64,000 bases of DNA. Source: Aldrovandia affinis. Taxonomy: Eukaryota > Chordata > Actinopteri > Notacanthiformes > Halosauridae. Below are positions 1 to 10,045 of this stretch, piece after piece; position 1 is the stretch's first letter; each line of letters opens with the position of its first letter. Made by a program: the position numbers and the translations under genes. Where the stretch lies: the NCBI GenBank assembly GCA_029706075.1, contig JAINUG010000015.1, forward strand, positions 4,437,154 through 4,501,153, given 5' to 3'. The notes under the pieces are model-generated. The model searched no databases. It saw only the letters and a program-made list of their open reading frames with translations, and was not told the DNA's origin.

Positions 1-83
1 AACGGCAGTGCCCCACCTGGGAATTGAACCTGCAACCTTAGAGTTACAAGCCAAGTTCCCCAAGCATTATGCTACACTGCCAC
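1..83 (-). mobile_element. tRNA-derived SINE fragment (head part)
   Basis: Read on the minus strand this is a tRNA-like SINE head. A B box (GGTTCAATTCC type) lies near 22-34 and an A-box-like stretch near 60-80, followed by GGGGCACTGCCGTT. The rest of the element lies outside the window. The same family recurs at 45863-46075, where the downstream part that reads CCCTTCAGCAAGGCAATTAGCC is also present. It is truncated by the window edge and is not a tRNA gene, because no acceptor stem pairs. Confidence 0.6.
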
Positions 84-600
84 ATCTTACCCCAGTGTGG
101 CCATTCATCTCCATAATACAGTCGTATCGAATGCAAATGATGCCTTAGTGAGCTTGTTTGGAACATGTGTTGTAACTCACGTTTACCTTTATAGTAGTGG
201 TGTGCAGTGGAGTGTACCATACATGGATGTTGCGTCTTGCTGTGACTCAAGTTTTTTTCCCACTAAAGCAAAGTGTACCTGAAAAGTTGTATAAACGCAG
301 TACCTGCCAAATGGAACCATTTGTTCTTACTTACTGAATTTAAAGTTTCAAATAAGTAACCTTCTCCTGTCTTTATTTTATATGTTGAATAAAAAAAAGT
401 CCTTATATTCATTCCTAGCATTTTATATTATTTTTGTATCATTCATTTAATCAGTGTGCTGGGGTCACTGCCCTTGTGTTTTAATACATTGAGTTTCAAA
501 ATAAAGGTTATTATATTTCAACTATGTACAGGTATCTTACCATTTCTTGTATCATTAATTTGATCACTGTGCTGGGCTTAGCTTATTGGAGTTCCCCCTT
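84..600. other. AT-rich stretch without a recognised gene
   Basis: No coding or RNA gene seen. An imperfect direct repeat is present: 436-464 and 549-577 share GTATCATT.ATTT.ATCA.TGTGCTGGG, about 113 bp apart. The interval reads as old non-coding sequence. Confidence 0.5.
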
Positions 601-611
601 TCTCCTGATGT

Positions 612-1275
612 TAACCAAGTGCATATATTAATATAATACACTTTTATATTAATACAATTGTTCAGTGAAATAAATTGAGTTTAAGAAGTACAATTTTGAA
701 CCCAAAGAGATGTCACAATTATTGACACCCCTGTTTTCAGTACTTTGTGCAGCCCACCCTTGCAAGGAGTCTTCTATACTGTTTTATGAGATTGGTGAAC
801 ATATTTCATGAACATTAGATCATTCCTCCACACAGAATCTTTTAAAATTCTCCAGATCCATCGGTCTGCGCTTGGACTTCTTAAATTGAAGTATCCTTCT
901 TACGACGCCAAACTGAATGATCAAAAAGCTCAATTTTTACCAATTTTGTCTCATCTGTTCACAACACCTGGTTCCAATCAGAATTCCAGTGCCGTTTAGA
1001 AAGCTCCAGATGCTTATTTTTGTTTATTGCCCTCAATATAAGCTTTTTCACCAGCACCACTTCCAAAAAGCCCATTAACATGGAGGTAGCGTCTTATGGT
1101 AGATTTGGAGACTTTATGTCCCCAAGATGCAACCAAGTTTTGTAGATCTCCAACTGTGGCCCTTGGATTTTCCTTTGCCACCCAAACAATCTTCCTCACT
1201 GTGCATGGGGGCTTGCACAAGATGCACTGGCGTCCTCTACCAGGCAGGTTTACCACTGTTCCCAGTGTGTGGAAG
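612..1275 (-). mobile_element. Tc1-like DNA transposon, internally deleted relic
   Basis: The minus strand carries pieces of a Tc1-family element in order: the second helix-turn-helix of the transposase (1014-1256), then a short catalytic-domain remnant around LFDHSVWRRK (about 900-930), then the 3' non-coding end with TGTCACAATTATTGACACCC (711-730). That non-coding block also occurs in the elements at 5886-6110 and 11868-12965, so the three belong to one family. Most of the catalytic domain between the helix-turn-helix and the WRRK motif is missing. No intact terminal repeat pair was found, so both ends are approximate. Confidence 0.75.
1014..1256 (-). pseudogene. Tc1-like transposase fragment, DNA-binding domain
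   Basis: The open frame of 80 codons matches the paired-type DNA-binding region of Tc1 transposases. It shows an LPGRGR linker of AT-hook type near its start, then ENPRATVGDLQNLV and the recognition-helix region VSKSTIRRYLHVNGL, then the linker that normally reads ARKKPLL and here reads GAGEKAYI. In the family this half binds the terminal inverted repeats, and catalysis needs a downstream DDE domain of about 200 residues that is deleted here. The real N-terminus lies further upstream on the minus strand, so the annotated methionine is internal. Non-functional. Confidence 0.75.
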
Positions 1276-2830
1276 GCATCGGTCTGCTCTCTCAGTAGGT
1301 GGCTGGAACACGGGAGTTGAATGCGTGTCGAGAGATTGTATCGGTTGCGTGTCGTGTATTGTTGTGTAGTGTTCGTTATAGTGTTTGACCGAAAGGTTAT
1401 TTTTATTTAGTTCGCTGTTTTGATTTATTGTTTTTAGCCAGAACCCGTGAAGGGGATGGCCAAAGATTTTTGTTCATTTGTATCGTGTGTTTCTCTCCCT
1501 GTGGGAGAAAAAATACAAATTCTGGTTTCGCAGACCAAAAAATCTGTTCCAATCCTGGTTTTGTTGCACACAGTGCGACACAGTGGTTTTAAACTTCTTC
1601 ATTAATGAACGAATAGTGGACAGTTGTATCTTTTTCATTTATTTGTTTGTAACCATCTCCTTGTGAAGGTCAACAACCCCTTTTCTTGTTTCATCGGACT
1701 TGCTTGCCTTTCCCTATGTTGAAGGATGACAAATGGATTTGACAAAAAGTAGGACCCATTCTGAAATCAACCTGTGGCTTTCTACCCAAACCTGATGCAT
1801 TAATTATTTTTCAAACGACCAAGACCCAGTCCAAAACAGACCCGAGTACAATCAGACTCGATCTGAAACAGACACTAGCGTGTCTAGCCAACCAGCCCCG
1901 AGAGTAGAGAGAGAGAGAGAACAAGACCCCAGCAGTGGTGACAGCATGCAGAAACAATAAATAAGTAATATAACAAAATGAGTGATAAGTCTCCTTATCT
2001 ATCCCTTTAATATGAATTTAACTAATTCCAAAAGAAGTCATTTGTTATATTTTAATATTAGGCATATTAAGATAGAAACAATGCATTCTATTGGTATTGT
2101 TACTCTTTGGAATAGATAGCATTACACCTATCACAAAAAGGAATAGCTGACACATTTAGTTTCACAAAATTTACTTTGGGTACTTTCTTTCAATCAATTA
2201 AATAAATATAATATTTCACACAATGACTATTTCAGAATAAACCTTGGTTGCAACCTTTATTAATTAAATTAATTAAATGACCAAAAGAGTCAACAAACTC
2301 TCTAGCTGTGCTCTTGATATTGTGCTACAACTCGTGATATTGGTTCTAAGGAACAAGAAAAAACAACCTGCATACAGGAGCGTTTGAAATAAAATTACAT
2401 TCAGTATTGTTCTACAGTTAAACACAATTCCATTTTCCCTGCAATTACCTCATTCAAACTGGCAAAATGCTCAATAATATTCCATGAATAGACTTGCATA
2501 GACTTGTCGGAAAGCACATTGTCATTAATCTAGTTAAGCTTTGGCTTGCTAAACTACCACATTCTTCTCAATAGCATGTTGGCATGAATTAGCAAAAACA
2601 CCATGACTTGTCTAGTTGTTAGCAAGCTAGCTCAGAAACTCAAACTATGCATATTACTTAGAGCTCTGTTTTTTTAATCAACATACAGGTAACTGGATTA
2701 AATACAGTAAATAAAGGACACACTTGAGTAAATGAGGGAGACAAAAAAATATTGAAAGCAAGTAATTCCACACAGGTTTGGTTCCTGAGTGAATTTAACA
2801 ATTAACATCCCATCATACTGTACTTATGGT
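1276..2830. other. Non-coding stretch, nothing recognised
   Basis: AT-rich sequence with a short GAGA run at 1903-1920. The part from about 1310 to 1660 is richer in GTGT and CGT steps and contains the phrase AGCCAGAACCCGTGAAGGGG at 1437-1456, which might be an old retroelement remnant, but no family could be assigned. No open frame with recognisable domain content. Confidence 0.4.
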
Positions 2831-2879
2831 CATGTATAAAAATCCTGGGCAGGCCCAGTTGCCTATTATTTTGGCTACC

Positions 2880-3999
2880 ATGGTTAGAAGAAGACATCTC
2901 AGTGACTTCCAAAGAAGGGTGATTGTTAGGACACGTTGAAAAAATGAAGTTGTGACTGCTCAACTTGCTGATGTTTTATGAGGAACGGTGACTTAGGTGA
3001 TGATGGCATGGAAGTCTGAGCGAAAGACTCAACAAGGGGAAACTGTCTGAAAGCACATACTCCTCGACCGTGATGTCTGTGCATTGGTTCAAGATGCAAG
3101 GCAAAACAGATGTTGTGACTGCTCAACTTGCTGATGTTTTATGAGGAACGGTGACTTAGGTGATGATGGCATGGAAGTCTGAGCGAAAGACTCAACAAGG
3201 GGAAACTGTCTGAAAGCACATACTCCTCGACCGTGATGTCTGTGCATTGGTTCGAGATGCAAGGCAAAACAGATGAGCAACTTGGAATCAGCTGACTTCA
3301 AATATCAATATAGAGCGTGAGCACGCAGTTTAATCAAGAATGGTCCGTCAAGAACTTCTCAGGGAGGGGTACTGTGGTCGGGTTGCGGTGTATAAACCCT
3401 TTATTAAACCTAAAAATGGGTTAATGGGTCAAGGACAGCTAAGAACACAGGCAGCGGTCTACTGGGAAGTGGAAAAGATGGTCATATGGTCAGATGAGTC
3501 ATCCTTCCTTGAGTGCTTGTTTCCCATGGTGAAGGGTTCTGTCAGCTCTGATATGGTGTGGGGTGCATTTTCCTGGCATGGCTTAGGTCCACTGAATCCC
3601 TTAGAGGGCAAGGCAAATGTCAATAAATGCAAAACCATTGTGAATGATCACCTTCATCCTATGGTGAAGCATTTCTATCCTGGTGGGAGTAGTCTCTTCC
3701 AGGATGACAATGCCCCCATCCACAGGGCACAATTGGTGACTGAATGGTTTGATGAGCATGAAATGATGTAAACTATATGTCATGGCCATCTCAGTCACCA
3801 GATCCAAACTCAATTTAACACTTATGGGAGATTGTGGAGCGGCACCGGAGACAACATTTTCAACAATAAAACACCAAATAATGGAATTTCTTGTGGATGG
3901 TGTTGCATCCCTCCAATAAAGTTCCAGACACTTTCAGAATCTATGCCAATGTGCATTAAAGCTGTTCTGGCAGCTTGTGGTGGCCTATTGCACTATTAA
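2880..3999 (+). pseudogene. Tc1-like transposase pseudogene
   Basis: Tc1/mariner transposases cut and paste DNA through a DD34E active site. Here the N-terminus starts MVRRRHLSDFQRRV and hits a stop 20 codons on. A 163-bp tandem duplication then doubles the helix-turn-helix region. The longest open part (3340-3771, 143 codons) keeps the first catalytic region WSDESSF and the second, FQDDNAPIH (gat-gac at 3703-3708). A frameshift follows near 3772-3795. In the resumed frame, the expected SPDxNPIEHLW reads SPDPNSI-stop-HLWE, with TAA at 3816-3818 exactly where the catalytic glutamate codon belongs. The length is near the usual 340 residues if breaks are ignored. Dead copy. Confidence 0.8.
2949..3274 (+). 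repeat. 163-bp tandem duplication inside the transposase
   Basis: Positions 2949-3111 and 3112-3274 are the same 163-bp unit, beginning GTTGTGACTGCTC and ending GCAAAACAGAT, with one difference seen (GTTCAAG against GTTCGAG). Since 163 is not a multiple of three, the duplication shifts the transposase frame. Confidence 0.95.
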
Positions 4000-4000
4000 G

Positions 4001-4555
4001 ACACTTTATGTTGGTGTGTTTTGTTTTGCCAGTGGTCTGTACATCTCTGTATAGTTCAGAAGATAAAATATTATACCCATATGGTCAAAATATTGTAATA
4101 ATGAACTTAATAGCTGCTTAGCTAACTTCTAAGCCATTTCAATGATAAAACATGGACCCAATAGAAAAATCAACTCATCAGAGTTCTTTGATCATAAAAC
4201 AACAAAACACAGGCTTCAGCTCCAATATAATTGGTTCTTAACATAGGAACAAGATATGTATCTTTAGAAACATGGTGTGTTATAACTTTGCAAATTCACA
4301 AGGTAAATATTTTAATTATATCTTCTGTATTAATCTTCTGGAGCATAACTTCTCTTCAGACTGTGAGTACTTAAAATTGACAATTGCTTTGCCTACTTGC
4401 ATCCTTTACAGCAAATAGGAGAAACGTCATCAATGAGTACAATTACATTATCTCACCATAAATATGTGTGGGTTATACTATGTTAGCTGTTATTCCCCTA
4501 AAACAATCTTCACTTCACTGTTCAACTGTTGGATACTAACTCGCAGGATAAAGCT
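4001..4555. other. AT-rich non-coding stretch
   Basis: No gene, RNA or repeat family recognised. Confidence 0.5.
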
Positions 4556-4559
4556 ACAA

Positions 4560-4850
4560 AAAAGTAACAAGTTGGAACTTTATTCAGCCTTGAGAAAGTG
4601 CAACAGTGCAACACATGGAGACCGGGGTTCGACAGGACATTCGCTGCGCATAAGAGTGGCCCTGTAGTACCGGGTTACGGTTGGTGGCCTGACGAGTGCC
4701 GTCTCGGAGGAGACGATGCTACGCCTTCGTCACTACCGGTCACAGGACTATGGCAGCGAACTCACATTACTAGGGGGATTGACATAAAATAGCAGGTGTA
4801 ATTGGCTACTAAATTGGGAAAAAATGGGATAAAATCAGAAACAAAAATAA
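4560..4850 (+). mobile_element. tRNA-derived SINE
   Basis: The plus strand shows a degenerate A box around TTCAGCCTTGAGAAAGTGC (4573-4591) and a B box GGGGTTCGACA (4623-4633), 40-50 bp apart as in tRNA promoters. A GC-rich body follows with GACGAGTGCCGTCTCGGAGG near 4692-4711. The 3' part reads TAATTGGCTACTAAAT (4799-4814) and then A-rich sequence. That 16-bp tail motif is shared with the minus-strand SINE at 20667-21053. Target-site duplications were not identified, so the ends are approximate. Confidence 0.55.
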
Positions 4851-5885
4851 AAACAACTTTTAAAAAACGAAACAAATAAACTCATAGTGCTTTGAATACC
4901 AGTCAGTTTATTTTGGCATGACCTCTGATGTTTCATCAAATTATAGGTGCTGGGCTTGGCTGCTTCAAATCAGAGGAGTGCGTTGCAAAAAGTACATTTA
5001 GCTGCGCTGACTTTCTTACCATCCTTGTCAATGAGAAATGCAAAATGGTCCACAGAGATGACGTGCCTGCTGGCTTTTGTTCACTATACTCCTCATCCAA
5101 TTTGGTAGTATTGGCTTGGCCCCTCTCTCGATGTCTCTCACTGTAGCATGACCAGTCTATTTCAAGCTGAACATGACCGGACCAGTTCTAGGTGAACATG
5201 AGTTTTGCTGGGTTGTGATTGACTGACAAGTGTTAGTACTACGGTAGCCTACATGCTCGCAAGGCTCACTCACATTCAGCACGGTACACATAAAAAATGT
5301 GAGATAAGACAGATCTTTTTTAGAACATCAAAGAGATAAATCGTTTTTAGAACGTTTTGGAACATTTTATCGATGTGAACTGCACAGTTTTAGAATGTCT
5401 GCAAGTTTTAGAAGATTTTATGTTGGTATTTCCAAGATAAAACATGTCAAGTCTTTGGTTTAGAACCAAATACGTTTATGGGTTTTATTTCAAAGAATAA
5501 TAGAAAAAAAAAAAAACGTCAGTGTTGTCTCATCTTGCATCTTTCAGATGTACTTACCCAAGACCCATAGAATTAAAATCAGAACCAACCCTTACCCATG
5601 AGACAAGTCAGAGTTTGGACCCAGACTCCGCTCAGGTCTCATGTAGGGTCTAGGATTTCCAGGTTCAGGTGGACCCATGAAGACCTCTATAATACAGTTC
5701 CCTAAGGTTGAGATGAAAAAGGTAACATGTTATTGCTCATCTGTGAATAATTCTGAAGCATACTCTGCATACTCAACTCTGTATACACATACTGCATATG
5801 CACGTGTATACACATACGACTGTATAAAATATGCTCTATTGTATGCAAAAAAAAAAAGGGAAAATTATATTATTTTATACTAGGT
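4851..5885. other. Non-coding stretch
   Basis: AT-rich, with homopolymer A runs at about 5504-5516 and 5850-5859. Repeated TTTTAGAA-type phrases occur between 5310 and 5420. No coding domain found. Confidence 0.45.
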
Positions 5886-6110
5886 GAAAAATCTAGAGAA
5901 AAATATTTTCTTTAACAAGTAATATTTTTTTCCCAAAAAAGATGTCACAATTATTCATACACCTAATAATTATTTTAAATAAAATCCAACATAAAGAAAT
6001 CTGCATTAACAGGTCATCTTCTATAGTGTCTTATGAGATCGGTGAACATATTGTGGGTGATCTTTGACCATACCTTCTTTGGTCTGCGCTTGTGGACAGC
6101 CCTCTGGGCT
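5886..6110 (-). mobile_element. Tc1-like transposon fragment (3' end)
   Basis: Contains GATGTCACAATTATTCAT (5941-5958) and the following CTAATAATTATTTTAAATAA block, both shared with the elements at 612-1275 and 11868-12965. It continues into transposase C-terminal remnants ending in GGTCTGCGCTTG. Only the end of the element survives and no open frame remains. Confidence 0.65.
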
Positions 6111-8090
6111 TCTGCCGTTGTAGTTGCCATCAATCCAGAGTGACTGTGGAGTTGCGCTCATGCATGTTATAAGTTACATGTAAATGCCAACGCGATCGAT
6201 TTGAAAACAGTCTCTTTTAAGCGCGTCATTACAGTCTCGTATGTCTCTGGTATTATTCTGACGGAGAATGAAACCCCGGGCTGGGAAGGGCTTTTCTACC
6301 TTGATTCAAGTAGTTGGAGCAGCTGAGAAAATGCGGCATCATCCACAACAGGGTAGGGCTGCATATCCAATACCATCATCTTGCAGATGGCAGCATGATT
6401 CACTTTAGCTTGAGGGTTGTCTGAAGTCTGCTGCTGTTTCCTGACAGTATAACATTGTGAAAGTATAACAAGTGTTACAAGTATAGCATTGTGGCTTAAG
6501 TTGCATTTCTTGTCTGTATCCAAACCACATTTATTGTAGAATCAACAAAAAAATGATAATGGCTAACTGTAGTTGATTTGTCCCTGTCCATACAAACATT
6601 GTACTCCACACAGATACAGATGCTGAGCAATGGCAAATTATTTTTTTTTCTCTGCGATTTCCGTTTTTTACCATTCGGCTTCAATGGCATATTTGAATAT
6701 TTTTGTGAATCAATCATCAATTCGATAATAGTACAAAAAAAACATGAGCTCGGTCAGCTGTGTCCCATATTTGAATGTCACTGTGGCTGCATTTGGGCGG
6801 GTTTTCAGTCCCGCTCGAAGTTCCCTACCGCAGTGCAGATTATGCTATGCCAGAGAGATTGTTCAATGGTAGTCCCTGTGATTTTGAATTAGCTGAGTGG
6901 TTCCTTGCCCGACCACCATGGTCTGCTGTTGCAGAATCCTGCAGTCTGTCTGCACCAGCTGCGCTAGCTGTACAGTCCACCATGCAAACCTGCACTGGTG
7001 GACTGCACATTGTATAGTAGCAGTGGATAGCTGTACACGATTCATAGGACCCAAGTACTACCATGTCCTGAAATGACAGAGGGTACTGCAGTATTGGGAC
7101 AGGCCTACAGCTGAAATTGGGCATTCCAAATTGGGAGAGGAAGATTTATAGGTTACAGGACAATAAGCCAGATTTGCTCTTAAACTTGTGCTTTTTTTGC
7201 TTATATAAGGGGCAGAAAGATAATTCTCCATGTTACTTACATCTAACAAATCTGTAGCCAATTCAGCAATCAGTTGAACTAGCTGATGAGGTTTTTGGTG
7301 GTTTTCCCCCTCTCAAGAGCACATCTTAGGGGCTCAGGCCAGCAAACATCTGCTAGCAGTAACTATTCACATACCTAAAATTATTTGTGAAGTTTTCCTT
7401 GTCGCTGTATAGAAAAATTTACTTACACCATATACTCTCACTACCCTCTCATTTACATACCCCTGATTAGAGCAAAACCTTAATTGTTTTTAAACGAAAG
7501 GGGGTTTACATGGAAACCTTATATTTAAGAATGTAGGGTTAATATGTGGCCCTGTGAGTTTAAAGCATATCACATTCTACTCTGACAAATTTCGATTTTA
7601 ATATTCTACACAGATATGCTGCATACTTCTGGCATGTGATTATGCCGCAAGTATGCTGGCATAATAATGTTTGATAATAAATTAATATTATTATGTAGTT
7701 AAATTACATTATTGATGTTTTAATTATTAGTATTATTACATGTGAGATGTTTTCATGAATGGATTTGATTACAAATATTATCTCTCATTATTTTGAGGGA
7801 GATATCAGGTAGGCGCATTGGAGGAGTGAATCGGGGATGACGTCAGGGAGATGTAAACCAGATGTAGGGTTGCTCTATAAATGTACAGCAACCCTATTGC
7901 ATCCCTGACTCATAAATGTCACAAATAGAGTGTCTATCAACCATCTAATTATGATGTCCTGGAGATGTATTGCCGATGAGCAAACGCTAAAATAAATGGC
8001 CAAATGCCTAGAATTGGTAGACATCATATTGACGTCGCAGAGAAGTATGTGTGCTTACTGGGGAGTTTCAGACAGGTGGAGAGCCAAGTC
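6111..8090. other. Non-coding stretch with one inverted repeat
   Basis: No host gene recognised. A perfect 10-bp inverted repeat (CAGTCCACCA at 6973-6982, TGGTGGACTG at 6996-7005, 13-bp loop) lies in a GC-richer part. The rest is AT-rich. Short open frames here show no domain. Confidence 0.45.
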
Positions 8091-8094
8091 AAAC

Positions 8095-8250
8095 TGTGCC
8101 TCTCTCTCTCTTCCTGTTGTGGGTTCAGAGAGTTTGTTCTCGTCTGTCCATAGACTGAAAACTTGGTTACGAAGCACCATGAGTCAGAAGAGACTCACAC
8201 ACCTTGCTCTGATGAACACTCACTGTGACATTCTGAACACAGGCGTTACA
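8095..8250 (+). pseudogene. hAT-type transposase C-terminal fragment
   Basis: Within a 134-codon open frame (7996-8400) the segment LSLPVVGSESLFSSVHRLK, continuing TWLRSTMSQKRLTHLALMN, matches the C-terminal dimerisation region of hAT-superfamily transposases and of the ZMYM1-like proteins derived from them. The usual form is a serine-rich ERSFS motif, then LRSTM, then a hydrophobic helix. In the family this region drives transposase oligomerisation. The rest of the open frame on either side has no similarity I recognise, and the catalytic and BED/zinc-finger parts are absent. A short relic of an old insertion. A host-domesticated exon is possible but nothing supports it. Confidence 0.55.
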
Positions 8251-8399
8251 TTTGTCATCAGAGAATCCATCAACAGAGCACAGGTCAACTTTTTGAAGTT
8301 TGTAACTTTCCCCTGCAACAAAACACTGTTTAGACAAGCAACAGTTATTTTTATGAAACAGTGTATTTGCCCAGGCTACATAAAATATTTTGGTCTTTG

Positions 8400-9624
8400 A
8401 ACCACAAATTGTTAATTTGATGAATTTGTAGAATTCATCAAATACAAATTAATAATTTAAATTTAGACCATCATTCATACAGCCTATTGTAGCCTTGTAT
8501 TATTTTTGTAATACAATGTTATTTGATTGTGTTGACTGTGTTTTGTGTTTTTGAATTGTTTCAAACATTTGTGCTGTTATTTAGGACAACATTTATGATA
8601 CAATTATATTATGTGGTAGTTTACATGTTACAGTACTTGTAAATTGTTTATAAAAAGTTAGGTTACTAACACAATCAAATTGATGTGAAAAAATACTGAT
8701 TACATTGTATTATACTGTACATTTTATTGTAACAACCGTAGAGCGTGGGTCATTCAATATATTACAATTTATCCTAACAGTTTTCATTATATTAAAAATA
8801 ACTGCACTCCCTCTGGAAAAAACATTCCACCGTCTCTGTGATAGTATTTTTCTCAATATTAAGACATTGTTACATAGTACAAATCTATTTAGTCATTAGC
8901 AAAGAGGTCTATAAAATAAATACAAAGATATTTCAATGATAATAAAGGCAGATTTACCTGTTACTCCACATTCCACAAGTTTGAGAATTAAGTGCAACAA
9001 ATGCTAACAAGTTGACACCACTGAGAAAATAAGTAAATTCTAAAGAGCATTTAAACCACAAAGTAATCACAGATGAACTGCACTTTATACTGTCAATATG
9101 CCCTAGTTGTGGGTGTGGAAAATGGTGTACAGGGAAAAGAAATTACTACAAGATATAACTAAGAGAAAGAGAAGAACTGTCCACTGGTGCAGATTATTTA
9201 GCCAATTACTTGCTTCATTGTTAATCAAGTAAAGCATTCAAGATCATTATCAGAAAAACGATCAGTAAAGTTTCCGTATCCTATATCACCGTATCCTACC
9301 AGTGTCAACATGGACATTGAACGTATGCCTACTAGAAAGCAGGAGAGGGATGTACATTAAGACTGCTCTCCATGGTAACCTAAATTGAACTATTATCACT
9401 GGTGAAATATATTTGATTATTTAAAAATACAGCAATGACGTGTAGCTATGGATTTCACAAGGAGTGGGAATTTAGCCTGAGGGCAAAATAAATTATTTAA
9501 TACCAAAACAATCTATTGGGTATTTAAATTGTTATTCAGTAGAATAGAATGATTATTAATTATTAATGAGCTTTCACCTCAGAGTTGCATGTCAAACCAA
9601 GTCAGTGTATAGCCACCCACCTTT
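8400..9624. other. AT-rich non-coding stretch
   Basis: No gene or repeat family recognised. The composition is strongly AT-rich with scattered homeodomain-type TAAT cores. Confidence 0.5.
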
Positions 9625-10045
9625 CATTACATTAAATTACAATCATTTGGCAGATGCTTTTATCCAAAGCAACTTACAGAAAGTGCATTCAGCTTGAGCA
9701 GATAAACAACCACATGATGCTACAGTCTTCAAGCACATCTTTCCTCAAGTAAGCAGCATAAACAACACAAGTGCTAAAGGCAATGATCAACAATACATGC
9801 AACAAGTATTTTATATATTTTTTAAATGTAGGGATAGGTGGGTTAAGGTCCAAGGTGCAGTCTAAAGAGGTGTGTTTTCAGCCTGCGGTGGAAGATGGGC
9901 AGCGATTCGGCTGTCCTGACATCAGTGGGGAGTTCATTCCACCATAGTGGTGCCAGGACAGCAAAGAGTCGTGACCGGGATGAGCGGCCATTGGTCACTC
10001 AGCGTGAGATGCATGTGTTTAGGTTTAGGGAAATTGTGCATTGCA
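9625..10045 (-). mobile_element. L2-type LINE, 5'-truncated 3' end
   Basis: On the minus strand, 9847-9985 encodes a degenerate version of the same C-terminal peptide found in the LINE at 42844-43800. It shows RSRLFAVLAP, then LWWNELPTDVRTAESL (WWN codons within 9930-9947), then RRLKTHLFRLHLG. Downstream the 3' end reads TTTGGATAAAAGCATCTGCC and stops in TTTAATGTAATG (reverse complement of 9625-9680). This is the stem-loop and TGTAA-repeat tail of L2/UnaL2-like elements. The 5' limit is approximate because the reading frame decays beyond 10000. Confidence 0.75.

Larger units (their letters stand above)
2835..4030 (+). mobile_element. Tc1-like DNA transposon relic
   Basis: A plus-strand element with a transposase pseudogene from ATG at 2880 to a TAA at 3997-3999, preceded by the untranslated lead GGGCAGGCCCAGTTGCC. 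Terminal inverted repeats could not be matched, so the limits are approximate. It belongs to a different subfamily from 612-1275: its second catalytic motif reads DDNAPIH rather than DNDPKHT. Confidence 0.75.

Noticed and set aside
1310-1660. Possible LTR remnant
   Set aside because: No paired ends, target duplication or coding neighbour, and no family could be named.
2926-3301. Two near-identical minus-strand open frames
   Set aside because: They are antisense shadows of the 163-bp tandem duplication in a plus-strand transposase.
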